A stretch of DNA of 26,477 nucleotides, from NCBI GenBank assembly GCA_019594195.1, contig JAFDTP010000019.1, positions 1 through 26,477 on the forward strand, read 5' to 3'. The notes under the pieces are model-generated. The model made no database searches. It was not told the DNA's origin and was given only the letters and a program-made list of their open reading frames with translations. Shown one piece after another: positions 7,877 through 16,130 of this stretch. Source of the DNA: Thermoplasmata archaeon (lineage in GTDB: Archaea > Thermoplasmatota > Thermoplasmata > Halarchaeoplasmatales > Halarchaeoplasmataceae). The first letter of the stretch is position 1, and the number at the start of each line of letters is the position of its first letter. Made by a program: the position numbers and the translations under genes.

Positions 7877-8149
7877 ATGGAGTTCGAGATACTGGAAAAG
7901 ACCGATACGACTTTGGAAGTCAAGATCAAGGATGCAGATGACACCGTGATGTACCCTCTGATAGAACAACTTGTTAAAGAAGAACAGGTCACGACTGCTG
8001 ATTATTCAGTAGAGCATCAGGAATTGGACGACCCTGTACTCAGAGTAGAGGTCGCAGAAGGTGCTGATCCTAAAGAGGTTCTAGGTGAGATATCGAGAAC
8101 ATTCCAAGAAGAGGTCGAAAAACTATATTCCGATATGTTCGAAGATTAG
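7877..8149 (+). CDS. rpoL: DNA-directed RNA polymerase subunit Rpo11 (RpoL)
   Basis: A 90-residue protein matching archaeal Rpo11, which pairs with Rpo3 to form the assembly platform of RNA polymerase, equivalent to half of the bacterial alpha dimer. Family pattern: beta strands at the start (M-E-F-E-I-L-E-K, T-L-E-V-K-I), a helix with Y-P-L-I-E-Q-L-V, then V-T-T-A-D-Y-S-V-E-H with the conserved Tyr and His, D-P-V-L-R-V-E-V, and a long C-terminal helix ending Y-S-D-M-F. The usual N-T-L-xx-L stretch reads D-T-V-M-Y-P-L here. Length is normal. TruD follows 31 bp later and is probably co-transcribed. Confidence 0.85.
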   Translation: MEFEILEKTDTTLEVKIKDADDTVMYPLIEQLVKEEQVTTADYSVEHQELDDPVLRVEVAEGADPKEVLGEISRTFQEEVEKLYSDMFED

Positions 8150-8180
8150 TTTTGTCTAATAAAGGATCGGTGAGGTGTTT

Positions 8181-9470
8181 ATGGAAAAAGAGGTGGGGCT
8201 GGAAACCTTTTTTACTGAGGCCCCTGGGGTCGGAGGAAAATTGAAAAAATATCCTGAGGATTTTAGAGTCGAAGAAGAGATCGATCTGTTTGAAGAGAGC
8301 AAAGGAGAGTACAGTATAGCTAAGATATGGTCCCGGAACTGGGAAACCAATCGTTTGGTAAAACAGTTGGCTGACAAATTGGGTATCTCTCCTGACAACA
8401 TAGATTTTTGCGGTACCAAAGATAAAAGAGCCATCACCACTCAATGGATGTCTTTTAAGTGTGGACCTGAAAGATTGAAAGAACTGAACATAAAGGATGT
8501 AGAAGTAAAAGATGTGTTCACATCTCACCGTTCTCTGAACATAGGCGCACATAAAAGGAATAAGTTTGAGATATTACTCAGGGATATGTGGGTCGGACCT
8601 GAGGAGGTATCGGCTAGAGCAGATAAGATAGGTCAAAAGATCAAGGAAAAGGGTGGATTTCCGAACTGGTTCGGCGTACAGCGCTTCGGGACAATGAGAC
8701 CTATCACCCATATAGTCGGTAAAAAGATATTGAAGGGGGATTTCGAAGGAGCGGTCAAAAAATACGTAGCATCTCCAGTCGAAGGCGAGGGAGAAAAATG
8801 CTATGAGGCTCGAGAGTTCTTAGAAAAAAAATGGGATCCAAATGAGGCACTGAATATATATCCGAACGTATTGACATTCGAAAGAAGGATATTAAATCAT
8901 CTTAAAGACAATCCGGGGGAATTCGTTCCTGCACTCAAAACACTCCCACACAACCTCCTTATGATGTTCGTTCACGCCTATCAGTCATATCTTTTCAACA
9001 AGATGATATCCTTAAGACTCAAGAGAGATCTTCCTTTGAACGATGCTTTGATAGGAGATGTGGTTCTGCCAACCGATTCGGACGGACTCCCGAACAAGGA
9101 TACTAAGGTCGAGGTAAATGAGCGCAACTTGACCAAAGCCTCAAAGATGATCAGAGAAGGGAAAGCTTTCGTCAGCGCTCCTCTATACGGTCACAAGTCG
9201 AAACTTTCAAAGGGAGAACAAGGAGATATAGAGGCGAAGATAATTGAAGAGGAAGGAGTCAAAAAAGAAGACTTCATCATACCAGAGATCTCTTCTATAT
9301 CCTCAACTGGGACCCGTAGAAATATATTCGCACCTGTAAAAGACTTTGAGTGGGACTTGGAAGGTGAAGCACTTAGATTGAGCTTCAGCCTCAACAAAGG
9401 AACTTATGCAACTACCCTTTTGAGAGAGTTTATGAAGCACCCTCCAGAAGACGTAGGATACTACAGTTAA
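8181..9470 (+). CDS. truD: tRNA pseudouridine synthase TruD
   Basis: A 429-residue TruD-family protein, which makes pseudouridine 13 in tRNA. The catalytic Asp is in F-C-G-T-K-D-K-R-A (Asp81 from this start), followed by the family's T-T-Q. The N-terminal Y-P-E-D-F-R-V-E-E block is also typical. The family's N-W-F-G-V-Q-R-F-G motif is present, as are H-A-Y-Q-S-Y-L-F-N and the C-terminal F-S-L-N-K-G-T-Y-A-T-T-L-L-R-E. A GTG at 8175 is in frame, but GGTGAGGTG at 8169-8177 is a strong ribosome binding site for the ATG at 8181. The archaeal form is longer than the 349-residue E. coli enzyme because of the inserted domain. The stop overlaps that of the convergent SCP2-like gene by 4 bp. Confidence 0.95.
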   Translation: MEKEVGLETFFTEAPGVGGKLKKYPEDFRVEEEIDLFEESKGEYSIAKIWSRNWETNRLVKQLADKLGISPDNIDFCGTKDKRAITTQWMSFKCGPERLKELNIKDVEVKDVFTSHRSLNIGAHKRNKFEILLRDMWVGPEEVSARADKIGQKIKEKGGFPNWFGVQRFGTMRPITHIVGKKILKGDFEGAVKKYVASPVEGEGEKCYEAREFLEKKWDPNEALNIYPNVLTFERRILNHLKDNPGEFVPALKTLPHNLLMMFVHAYQSYLFNKMISLRLKRDLPLNDALIGDVVLPTDSDGLPNKDTKVEVNERNLTKASKMIREGKAFVSAPLYGHKSKLSKGEQGDIEAKIIEEEGVKKEDFIIPEISSISSTGTRRNIFAPVKDFEWDLEGEALRLSFSLNKGTYATTLLREFMKHPPEDVGYYS

Positions 9471-9811
9471 AGAAGTTTTTTGAACTTCATCATATCGGTC
9501 AATGACGCATCGACTTTTATCTTATTGCTGGCATATGCCTGCATAGCACCGATCTCTCCGTCGAGAAGGTCGCGCAGTGTTTCAACGCTGCTGGATAAAG
9601 TTATATCTGGATCTTCGATGGATCCCTTTTCGATTGAACTTACTTCGTGACCATCGACTTCGAAATTATATCTATTGCCAGATTCGAAATCAACCAGGAT
9701 GTCTCGTTGGAATTTTTCCATCTTCTTCTTTATGGACTCGTCATCATCCATCTTTTTTTTGAACTTTTGTATCATATCTTCTAAAACTTCCTTTTCTTCC
9801 TCAACCGACAT
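9467..9811 (-). CDS. SCP2 sterol-transfer-like domain protein
   Basis: A 114-residue single-domain protein. After an N-terminal charged helix, the C-terminal two thirds follow the SCP2 pattern: I-L-V-D-F, Y-N-F-E-V-D, D-P-D-I-T-L-S-S-S-V-E-T-L-R-D-L-L-D-G and A-Y-A-S-N-K-I-K-V-D-A-S-L-T-D-M-M-K-F-K-K-L-L. SCP2 domains form a hydrophobic pocket for lipids or other non-polar ligands; what it carries in an archaeon is unknown. GGAGG is five bases before the ATG at 9811, which decides the start over the in-frame upstream start at 9835. It lies 52 bp downstream of RNase HII on the same strand and ends inside the TruD stop. Confidence 0.7.
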   Translation of the reverse strand: MSVEEEKEVLEDMIQKFKKKMDDDESIKKKMEKFQRDILVDFESGNRYNFEVDGHEVSSIEKGSIEDPDITLSSSVETLRDLLDGEIGAMQAYASNKIKVDASLTDMMKFKKLL

Positions 9812-9863
9812 CTTTTTCCTCCGATGTATAACCAACTATCTACATAAAAATATTTTGCCGGGA

Positions 9864-10511
9864 TCAAAATTCATCCAGGGAACGGTTCTTGAACTTGTTC
9901 ATCAAGTCGCGACTGGTATCCCAGCTTCTCCTGGTATGTGGCGGCAAAGATCCTTTCTCGGGGATCCAGTTTTTTAAGAACTCGAGCGTTTTTGTATCCG
10001 AAGGATAACCACTCCCTATATCTTTTCCAAGTTTTTCAGATATCTCCTTCACCCTTCTATCACGTTCCACTTTTGCGAGGACAGATGCAGCGGATACCGC
10101 GGGATACTCGTCATCAGCACCGTGTTCAGATATTATTTTAACGTCAGAATCCGACCTTCTTTTCAACATATTCGCAAATTTTTTTTCATCAGTAGAGGCC
10201 GTGTCCACGTAACACTTCTCATCCCCTGTACATAATTCATCTATTATACTGGCGAACAGATCTGCTTCCAATTCGTTCAAAGTCATCGAAGTTCTCGAGG
10301 TATCTATCTCTTCCGCTGATACGATCCTGAGTGTAAATTCCGTACAGCCTTTTATCTTCCCTTCGAGCATCTCTCTAGTGGAAGGGTCGAGTCTTTTCGA
10401 ATCTTTAACACCGAGTTCCATTAGTTTTCCGTCATCGTTTATCTTTACGCCGGCGACCACCATCGGCCCTATCACTGGGCCCCTTCCAGCCTCGTCGATA
10501 CCGCATATCAT
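9864..10511 (-). CDS. rnhB: Ribonuclease HII
   Basis: A 215-residue type 2 RNase H, which cuts the RNA strand of RNA-DNA hybrids, including single ribonucleotides left in DNA. The N-terminal signature is C-G-I-D-E-A-G-R-G-P-V-I-G-P with catalytic Asp6 and Glu7. A third acidic residue sits in C-Y-V-D-T-A-S, followed by A-V-S-A-A-S-V-L-A-K-V-E-R-D-R and G-S-G-Y-P-S-D, all archaeal RNase HII blocks. The minus-strand TATTTAAC at 10533-10540 lies about 25 bp before the ATG, predicting a leaderless message. It is divergent from HypF and probably co-transcribed with the SCP2-like gene. Confidence 0.95.
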   Translation of the reverse strand: MICGIDEAGRGPVIGPMVVAGVKINDDGKLMELGVKDSKRLDPSTREMLEGKIKGCTEFTLRIVSAEEIDTSRTSMTLNELEADLFASIIDELCTGDEKCYVDTASTDEKKFANMLKRRSDSDVKIISEHGADDEYPAVSAASVLAKVERDRRVKEISEKLGKDIGSGYPSDTKTLEFLKNWIPEKGSLPPHTRRSWDTSRDLMNKFKNRSLDEF

Positions 10512-10620
10512 CGATTGTTTCGAGTGACTAAAGTTAAATAGTCTTTTCGATCGTTTGCCTGAGATCTACTTTGGTTTTGATGGGTGAATCAACTGCATAA
10601 ACGTCTTTCATGGGTAAAGA

Positions 10621-10629
10621 GTTAAAAAG
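10621..10629 (+). promoter_or_regulatory. TATA box of hypF
   Basis: GTTAAAAAG is centred about 26 bp before the ATG at 10652; no ribosome binding site lies between them, so the message is probably leaderless. Confidence 0.5.
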
Positions 10630-10651
10630 CAGTCATCCTGTCTATTAGTCG

Positions 10652-12820
10652 ATGAAGCTTATCTTGAAAGGTACCGTTCAAGGTGTGGGCTTTAGGCCTA
10701 CTGTCTATAGAGTGGCGAAATCGCTCGGCCTGAACGGTTATGTGAAAAACATGGGAGGGAAGGTCGAAGTAGTCATCGACGGAGATGAAGAGTCGTTCAT
10801 AAAAGAATTGAAAGAGAGACTCCCTCCTCTAGCGAAGATAGAAGAGATAGAAAAGCATGAAAGCAGCGTCCCGTCTGAAGGTTTTAAGATAATCAGCAGT
10901 ACCTCCGGTAAGAAGGAATCTTCGACTATACCAGTCGATACCGCTCTATGCGGCGAATGTATAGAAGAGATGAAAAAAGAGGGGGATAGACGGGAAAGTT
11001 ATGCTTTCACCAACTGTACTAACTGTGGAGCACGCTACTCAGCGATCTATTCTTTACCTTACGATCGCGAGAAAACAACCATGGATCCGTTCCCTATGTG
11101 CGAGGATTGTGAAGATGAATACACCGATCCATTAGATAGAAGATTCCATGCCCAGACCGTTTCCTGTCCTGAATGCGGGCCTGAATACACGCTCTATGAT
11201 GAAAATAAAAGGGAGATAGGCGGCATTTCAGACTTCGTAGATCTGATAGAAGAAGGCGAGATCGGCATAGCTAAGAGCTGGGGTGGGATGCATATCGTCT
11301 GTAAGCTCGAACAGATACCTGAACTTCGGGAAATATATGGACGGCCTCAAAAACCATTTGCTGTTATGGTTCCCGATCTTGAAACCGCAGATAAATACGC
11401 CTATATAGAGAGAGAAGAACTTCTAAAAGGTCCTAGACGGCCGATCATGGTATACCAAAAGAAAGATCTTGAAGACGAAATATTGGATCACGTCGCTCCT
11501 GGTCTTCCGACCGTTGGTATAATGCTGCCGTACACAGGATTCCATCATCTATTATTCGAGAAAAGTGACTTGAATGCAGTGGTGATGACCAGTGCGAATC
11601 TACCGGGGGAACCTATGGTGGTGGATAACGAAGATGCCTTCGAACTGCCGTTCGATCATCTTTTACTGCACAACAGAGAGATAGCTAACAGAGTAGATGA
11701 TTCACTTGTAAGGACCCATGGAGAAGAAGCTTTCTTGATCAGAAGGTCTAGAGGTTACGTACCTTCAGCCATTGAATTCGAAGATTCAAGGATCATGGCG
11801 GCAGGCGCAGACAAAGACGGCTGTTTTGCTCTAGCATCAGACGGCTTTTTGTACGCGAGCCAATACCTGGGAGATCTGAAATCTTACGCAGCCTCTAGAT
11901 TTTACGAAGATACCGTAGACCATTTGATGTCTCTCTTAGGTATGGATGATCTAGAGTCTGTAGCCGTTGACTTGCATCCTAAATATCAAAGCCGAAAACT
12001 TGGATTAGATTTTGCTGAGAGATTCAACACTAAGATACATGAAGTACAGCATCATTGGGCACACGGTGCCTCTCTTCTGCTCGAACACGATCTAGATGAG
12101 ATCATAACGATAGCTATCGATGGTACGGGGTACGGCGAGGACGGAAACAGTTGGGGAGGAGAGGTTCTCTACTGCGATAAAGAGAGATACGAGAGGATGA
12201 ATCATCTGGAGAACTTTCCTCTGCTTGGAGGTGAAAAAGCCGTAAAAGAACCTGAAAGATTGGTATATGCGATCAAGAGGAAAAGAGGCCTAAAAGATGA
12301 TCATTTCGATGAAGAAAAGAGAAACGTTTTAGATAATATGATGGATGATTCGGTCAAAACATCCAGTTTTGGGAGATTATTAGATGCCATCTCGTCGGGA
12401 CTAGGGGTATGCAAAACCAGGAGTTATGAGGGTGAACCTGCGATGAAACTAGAAAAAACACTCATGATGGGGGATAGTGTCAAGGATTACGATGTTAAGA
12501 TAGAAGATAAAGAGATAAAAACTTTGGATCCCTTTTTGGAGATGTTGACCGATGATATACCAAAGAGAGACAGAGCCTTTTCTTACGTGAAGTCAGTATC
12601 GGAAGCTTTGGCCAGATCTGCTGTTTTGGCATGTGAAAAAAAAGGAGTAGACGCGATAGGGATATCAGGAGGCGTATCTTATAATCGTCCTATAGTCAAA
12701 AGCGTGAGTTCTTATCTAGAGAGAGAAGGTTACGGATTATTGGTCCATGACAAGATACCGAACGGTGACATGGGTGTGCCCTTCGGACAAGCCGTCATAG
12801 CTGCTTCAAAAGAAGATTGA
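10652..12820 (+). CDS. hypF: Carbamoyltransferase HypF (NiFe-hydrogenase maturation)
   Basis: A 722-residue HypF with all four domains in order. HypF uses carbamoyl phosphate and ATP to carbamoylate the C-terminal Cys of HypE, the source of cyanide ligands in NiFe-hydrogenases. Residues 1-90 are an acylphosphatase domain (G-T-V-Q-G-V-G-F-R-P). Zinc fingers use Cys 100/103, 122/125, 150/153 and 172/175, with the family's Y-T-D-P-L-D-R-R-F-H-A-Q between them. A YrdC-like domain follows (about 190-375, with S-A-N-L-P-G-E-P). The Kae1-like domain shows V-Q-H-H-W-A-H-G-A-S, A-I-D-G-T-G-Y-G-E-D-G and I-S-G-G-V-S-Y-N. Its presence implies a NiFe-hydrogenase, but no hydrogenase or other hyp gene is in the window. 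Confidence 0.95.
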   Translation: MKLILKGTVQGVGFRPTVYRVAKSLGLNGYVKNMGGKVEVVIDGDEESFIKELKERLPPLAKIEEIEKHESSVPSEGFKIISSTSGKKESSTIPVDTALCGECIEEMKKEGDRRESYAFTNCTNCGARYSAIYSLPYDREKTTMDPFPMCEDCEDEYTDPLDRRFHAQTVSCPECGPEYTLYDENKREIGGISDFVDLIEEGEIGIAKSWGGMHIVCKLEQIPELREIYGRPQKPFAVMVPDLETADKYAYIEREELLKGPRRPIMVYQKKDLEDEILDHVAPGLPTVGIMLPYTGFHHLLFEKSDLNAVVMTSANLPGEPMVVDNEDAFELPFDHLLLHNREIANRVDDSLVRTHGEEAFLIRRSRGYVPSAIEFEDSRIMAAGADKDGCFALASDGFLYASQYLGDLKSYAASRFYEDTVDHLMSLLGMDDLESVAVDLHPKYQSRKLGLDFAERFNTKIHEVQHHWAHGASLLLEHDLDEIITIAIDGTGYGEDGNSWGGEVLYCDKERYERMNHLENFPLLGGEKAVKEPERLVYAIKRKRGLKDDHFDEEKRNVLDNMMDDSVKTSSFGRLLDAISSGLGVCKTRSYEGEPAMKLEKTLMMGDSVKDYDVKIEDKEIKTLDPFLEMLTDDIPKRDRAFSYVKSVSEALARSAVLACEKKGVDAIGISGGVSYNRPIVKSVSSYLEREGYGLLVHDKIPNGDMGVPFGQAVIAASKED

Positions 12821-12830
12821 TGATATCGGG

Positions 12831-12837
12831 TTTAAGG
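12831..12837 (+). promoter_or_regulatory. TATA box of a candidate non-coding RNA
   Basis: TTTAAGG just after the hypF stop is centred about 26 bp before position 12860, where the long stem of the candidate RNA begins. No protein gene follows on this strand within the 285-bp gap. Confidence 0.45.
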
Positions 12838-12859
12838 AAATATGTGCTAAGAAAAAAGG

Positions 12860-12965
12860 GAGGGGCTAGTTTTTAGGTCAGGATGGTGGGATGGGATGCA
12901 CTCTAACCTACTAGCCCCGAATACCCTATTCATATTATCGAACGGGGGATGATATAAATTTTTTC
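12860..12965 (+). ncRNA. Candidate structured non-coding RNA between hypF and radA
   Basis: GGGGCTAG (12862-12869) pairs perfectly with CTAGCCCC (12911-12918), and TAGGT (12874-12878) with ACCTA (12906-12910), giving a 13-bp helix with a TTTT bulge. The loop holds four close G-runs, GG-AT-GG-T-GGG-AT-GGG (12881-12895). CCCCG at 12915-12919 can instead pair with CGGGG at 12943-12947, so two folds compete for the same C-run. A T6 run at 12959-12964 could end transcription. The stem base lies at the predicted start site of the TATA box at 12831. I matched it to no known RNA family. It could alternatively be an elaborate terminator for hypF. Confidence 0.45.
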
Positions 12966-13047
12966 CAGTTCGAAAAGATAAATTGGGCAAAAGATTAAGT
13001 AACAAAAAGTTATAGTGATAAATGTAAATCTATAAATAAGAGTTTTT

Positions 13048-13091
13048 ATGACTATATTTAAGTCATGTGTTTAATTGATTAAGAGCACATG
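13048..13091. repeat. Two adjoining inverted repeats downstream of radA
   Basis: ATGACT (13048-13053) and AGTCAT (13061-13066) form one perfect inverted repeat; CATGTG (13064-13069) and CACATG (13086-13091), enclosing TTAAT and ATTAA, form a second. The arms share three bases, so only one hairpin can form at a time. They lie between the candidate RNA and the 3' end of radA in AT-rich DNA. Role unknown; a transcript end or a protein site is possible. Confidence 0.4.
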
Positions 13092-13105
13092 CTTCTTTCC
13101 CGTTT

Positions 13106-14047
13106 TCACTCGGTGATACCGCACGCCTCCACTTTGAATACCGCTTCACCTTCAGGCATATTTGGAGAATCGACCAGTCTAGCTATCCTTTTATCTCCCT
13201 TGCTCTTCCTGAGATACACTCTGAATGTGGCCGTATGACCGAGTATATGTCCTCCGATCGGTTTCGTAGGATCTCCGAAAAATTGATCCGGATTAGCTGT
13301 CACCTGATTGGTTACGACTATAGCCGCATTGTTCCTTTCAGCGAACTTCAATAGTTCATGAAGATGTTTGTTCAATGTCTGCTGTCTTTCAGCTAAAGAA
13401 CCTCTGCCGACATACTCAGCTCTGAAATGAGATGTAAGGGAGTCGACTACGAGAAGTTTTATAGAATTTTCATCTCCAAGTTCTAATGCCTCCTCCGCAA
13501 GCAGCATCTGATGATGCGTATTGAATGCTCTTGCCACATGTATGTCTTCAAGTATGCTTTCAGCATCTAAATCTCTAGTTTCAGCTATCTCCGTTACCCT
13601 TTCAGGTCTAAAGCTGTTCTCAGTATCGATTATCATCGCTTCACCTTCAAGACCGCCCTCTTCCTCTGGCAGAGTTGTGTTCACCAAAAGTTGATGTGCG
13701 ACCTGGGTTTTACCAGAACCGAATTCTCCGAAGAATTCCGTTATCGAGCCTGTCTCTATACCTCCACCTAAAAGATCGTCAAAACTCTCTGCAGAGGTGC
13801 TCAACTTTCCTATATCTTTTCTTTTCTCCAACAATTGGTCACCAGTCTCGAACCCCCCTATGTCAGCAGCATCCTTAGCCGCTTGTATGATCTTGCCTGC
13901 AGTAGAATCTCCTATATCAGCCACGTCAGACAAGACGCGGGGAGATTCCACAGCTATGGACATGAGATCTTTATAACCTGCATCCATGAGCTTTTCAGCA
14001 GTTGCGGGTCCTACTCCTGGCAACTTTTTTATTTTTTCTTCGCTCAT
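13106..14047 (-). CDS. radA: DNA repair and recombination protein RadA
   Basis: A 313-residue archaeal RadA recombinase, which forms filaments on single-stranded DNA and drives homologous pairing. The N-terminal helix-hairpin-helix domain reads [12 protein letters not shown], and the linker with polymerisation Phe follows. The Walker A motif is G-E-F-G-S-G-K-T at about 107-114 and Walker B L-L-V-V-D-S at about 198-203. The L1/L2 DNA-binding region includes T-N-Q-V-T and P-I-G-G-H-I-L-G-H. No intein is present. An in-frame start at 14092 exists; I chose ATG 14047 because family members begin just before the helix-hairpin-helix and a TATA-like TTTAATAA lies about 30 bp upstream. It is last in a minus-strand run with archease and the PPC protein. 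Confidence 0.96.
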   Translation of the reverse strand: MSEEKIKKLPGVGPATAEKLMDAGYKDLMSIAVESPRVLSDVADIGDSTAGKIIQAAKDAADIGGFETGDQLLEKRKDIGKLSTSAESFDDLLGGGIETGSITEFFGEFGSGKTQVAHQLLVNTTLPEEEGGLEGEAMIIDTENSFRPERVTEIAETRDLDAESILEDIHVARAFNTHHQMLLAEEALELGDENSIKLLVVDSLTSHFRAEYVGRGSLAERQQTLNKHLHELLKFAERNNAAIVVTNQVTANPDQFFGDPTKPIGGHILGHTATFRVYLRKSKGDKRIARLVDSPNMPEGEAVFKVEACGITE

Positions 14048-14114
14048 TTTACCACATCTCTCACTGCGACGTCCCTTATTAAATTTCCTCAAAGGGGTAG
14101 GTGAAAGTAAAGAA

Positions 14115-14534
14115 TCATATATCTAAAATTATCTTGATATCTCCTTCAGAATCTATCTCTAGTTCATGATATGATACTGCCTTGACCGCTGTATCCATCT
14201 CATGTTTTTCTAGATCTATTTTCTCTCCTTTGATATAAGCTGTCAGTTCATATTTTTCATCCTTCTGTATCTTTACATCAAATCCAGAGTAAAGTTCATT
14301 ATGGACTTCGTGAAGATAGATCAATTCCGATAGAAAGTTAACTAATAGACTCTCGATATTGTCGGATTCCAATTCTATCTGACGTTGCTCCTTCATCCCT
14401 ACTTTAGCTAGATCTGTAATTATACTGAACATGCCTTTGGCTGTCTCTTCGAATGCACTTTCGATATCTTCACCGTAGGCGTGGATACCGACATCTGCAG
14501 TATGATCGATCTGTTCAAAAGCGATAAGCTTCAC
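14115..14534 (-). CDS. Archease (RtcB tRNA ligase activator)
   Basis: A 139-residue archease. It speeds RtcB guanylylation and so multiple-turnover ligation of tRNA halves after intron removal. The family start [16 protein letters not shown] is clear, with the metal-binding Asp/His. Later blocks are [24 protein letters not shown], and [11 protein letters not shown], ending with an acidic strand and terminal I. Length is normal. It overlaps the PPC-domain gene by 4 bp, implying translational coupling, and precedes radA by 67 bp. RtcB itself is not in the window. Confidence 0.92.
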   Translation of the reverse strand: MKLIAFEQIDHTADVGIHAYGEDIESAFEETAKGMFSIITDLAKVGMKEQRQIELESDNIESLLVNFLSELIYLHEVHNELYSGFDVKIQKDEKYELTAYIKGEKIDLEKHEMDTAVKAVSYHELEIDSEGDIKIILDI

Positions 14535-14950
14535 CTCACCGAAAGGAGATCCATCTCCAAATCTTCGTCCCTCTCTCTTGTGAGTTTTAGGTCCTTAAAT
14601 AAAAGCAGGGTCAGCTCAGTAACGTTGAACACTTTTCCACCGTCTAGATGTCCTCCAGATACATCGTGATCTCTACCTGCAATCTCCGCATGCAGATGCT
14701 TACTACCATCTTCCGTAACACTGCCTTTTATTGATAGAAGTTCCTTAGGTTCATCGTATTCTTCCCACTCGTACTCGCCTGTCTCTTTATCATAAAATCC
14801 GAGCTTGAAATCATTAAGCATACCGATAGCGCTTACGACGACCGCGCTGCCGTAATCTATTTCGTTCATCATAACTTCGATGGCCTGAAAAAGATCATCT
14901 CCGTCATCAAGTTTAGCTATCAAGACTTGATTTTCGATCTTATATTCCAT
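14531..14950 (-). CDS. PPC-domain (DUF296) DNA-binding protein
   Basis: A 139-residue single PPC/DUF296 domain, the trimeric fold also found beside AT-hooks in plant proteins. In prokaryotes it stands alone and its role is not settled. Visible family blocks are an N-terminal strand-helix (V-L-I-A-K-L-D-D-G-D-D-L-F-Q-A-I), S-A-I-G-M-L-N-D-F-K-L-G-F-Y, and the metal-site region H-L-H-A-E-I-A-G with G-G-H-L-D-G-G-K-V. The upstream in-frame ATG at 14968 is possible, but GGAGA five bases before ATG 14950 favours the latter. TTTATAAG further upstream is a likely TATA box, making this the first gene of the PPC-archease-(radA) unit. Confidence 0.85.
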   Translation of the reverse strand: MEYKIENQVLIAKLDDGDDLFQAIEVMMNEIDYGSAVVVSAIGMLNDFKLGFYDKETGEYEWEEYDEPKELLSIKGSVTEDGSKHLHAEIAGRDHDVSGGHLDGGKVFNVTELTLLLFKDLKLTRERDEDLEMDLLSVR

Positions 14951-15028
14951 ATTATCTCCTACCAACATGAGTGACTGAATGCTTATAAATGATTGGGATC
15001 AAGCCCTTTTGATTAAAAAAGAAGGGTC

Positions 15029-15982
15029 TCAGACCTGTACTGTTAGGTCGAGTTTATCAGCAAGTTCCTTGTATCTGTTCCGGACAGTGACCTCGGTAAC
15101 GTCAGCTACGTCAGCGATCTCTATCTGTGTCCTTCTATCGCCAGTTTTTATGCCCGCTATGTATATGGCGGCCGCCGCAAGCCCGGTCGGACCCTTGCCA
15201 GAGAGTAGTTCTTCCTCTTCAGCCTTGTTGAGTATCTCCTCGGCCAATCTTTTCACATCCCCACCTAAATTAAGTTCATTACAGAACTTTTGAAGGTAGT
15301 TCTGCGGTTTCGTAGGTTCCAGTTTCATATTCAATTCCCATTTAAGGAAACGATAAGTTCGGCCTATCTCTTTTCTATCAAACTTGGTGACCTCAGCGAA
15401 CTCGTCTAGTGTACGAGGGATCTCCAATTCCCTGCATGCTGTGTAGAGAACGGCGGTAGCTACTATCTTGACACTTCTACCACGGATCAAATTTTTCTCA
15501 ACGGCCTTCCTATATATGGCGGCCGATCGTTCTTTGACATGATTAGGTAAACCCATGGTCGAGGCCAATCTTTTTATCTCACTCAAGGCGGAAACAAGAG
15601 TACTTTCTCTAGCACCCGAAACCCTACTTCTTCTCTGCCATTTCCTGAGCCTGTACATCTGGGCTTTCTTACTACTGGACAATGATCTGCCCTGTGAATC
15701 TCTATTACTCTCATCGATCTTGGTGGACAGCCCTCTATCGTGCATCATCTCGGTCATAGCGGGACCTGCTCGAGCTCGATTCTGTTCCTGTTGCATATCA
15801 AAAGCTCGCCACTCTGGCCCTTTATCTATATATTGATCATCAATGACCAAGCCGCATTTTTCACATATCAGTTCGCCTCTATCATAATCTTGAGCTAGCT
15901 GAGAACTTTCACATTCTGGACACTCAGTGACCCTTTCTATAACAGGTTTATCTTTTCCTTTCTTTCTGGCTTCAGCGGTCAT
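15029..15982 (-). CDS. tfb: Transcription initiation factor B (TFB)
   Basis: A 317-residue archaeal TFIIB homologue, which bridges TBP on the TATA box and RNA polymerase. The N-terminal zinc ribbon is C-P-E-C (residues about 18-21) and C-E-K-C; the B-reader/B-linker region follows (G-P-E-W-R-A-F, R-A-R-A-G-P, then M-Y-R-L-R-K-W-Q-R-R-S-R). Two cyclin repeats follow, with V-A-T-A-V-L-Y-T-A-C-R and L-A-A-A-A-I-Y-I-A-G, and the C-terminal helix-turn-helix D-V-T-E-V-T-V-R-N-R-Y that reads the BRE. Start ATG 15982 has GAGGTG six bases upstream; GTG 15991 overlaps that site. The leader of about 128 bases is unusually long and structured for this window. Confidence 0.96.
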   Translation of the reverse strand: MTAEARKKGKDKPVIERVTECPECESSQLAQDYDRGELICEKCGLVIDDQYIDKGPEWRAFDMQQEQNRARAGPAMTEMMHDRGLSTKIDESNRDSQGRSLSSSKKAQMYRLRKWQRRSRVSGARESTLVSALSEIKRLASTMGLPNHVKERSAAIYRKAVEKNLIRGRSVKIVATAVLYTACRELEIPRTLDEFAEVTKFDRKEIGRTYRFLKWELNMKLEPTKPQNYLQKFCNELNLGGDVKRLAEEILNKAEEEELLSGKGPTGLAAAAIYIAGIKTGDRRTQIEIADVADVTEVTVRNRYKELADKLDLTVQV

Positions 15983-16011
15983 ACATAACACCTCATAAAT
16001 TTTTGATCTTG

Positions 16012-16104
16012 ACAGGTAAAGGGGGTTAAGCTAGCGATATTAAAAATCAGGGAAACCTATTCACAGCGCAAAACACCCAGCCTTACCGAATCCCCTTTAC
16101 TTAC
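16012..16104 (-). ncRNA. Structured leader of the TFB gene, or a separate small RNA
   Basis: On the minus strand GTAAAGGGG (16100-16092) pairs with CCCCTTTAC (16024-16016), and just inside GGTAAGGCTGG (16087-16077) pairs with CTAGCTTAACC (16034-16024) with one mismatch and two G-T pairs. The helix spans almost the whole region, with a loop of about 40 bases containing GGG/CCC. The minus-strand TATA box at 16131-16140 predicts a transcript start near 16110, right before the helix. It could be a regulatory 5' leader of tfb or its own RNA. I found no match to a riboswitch I know. Boundaries are approximate. Confidence 0.45.
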
Positions 16105-16130
16105 GGTTCTATAAGTATCTGTTCGTAGGT

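Noticed and set aside
12861..12918. Possible tRNA from the perfect GGGGCTAG/CTAGCCCC ends
   Set aside because: Only 57 bases, an 8-bp outer stem, no D-arm, anticodon arm or T-loop sequence.
16016..16100. Possible tRNA or guide RNA in the tfb leader
   Set aside because: No T-loop consensus, no C/D or ACA boxes at the right places; the long nested helix is unlike a cloverleaf.
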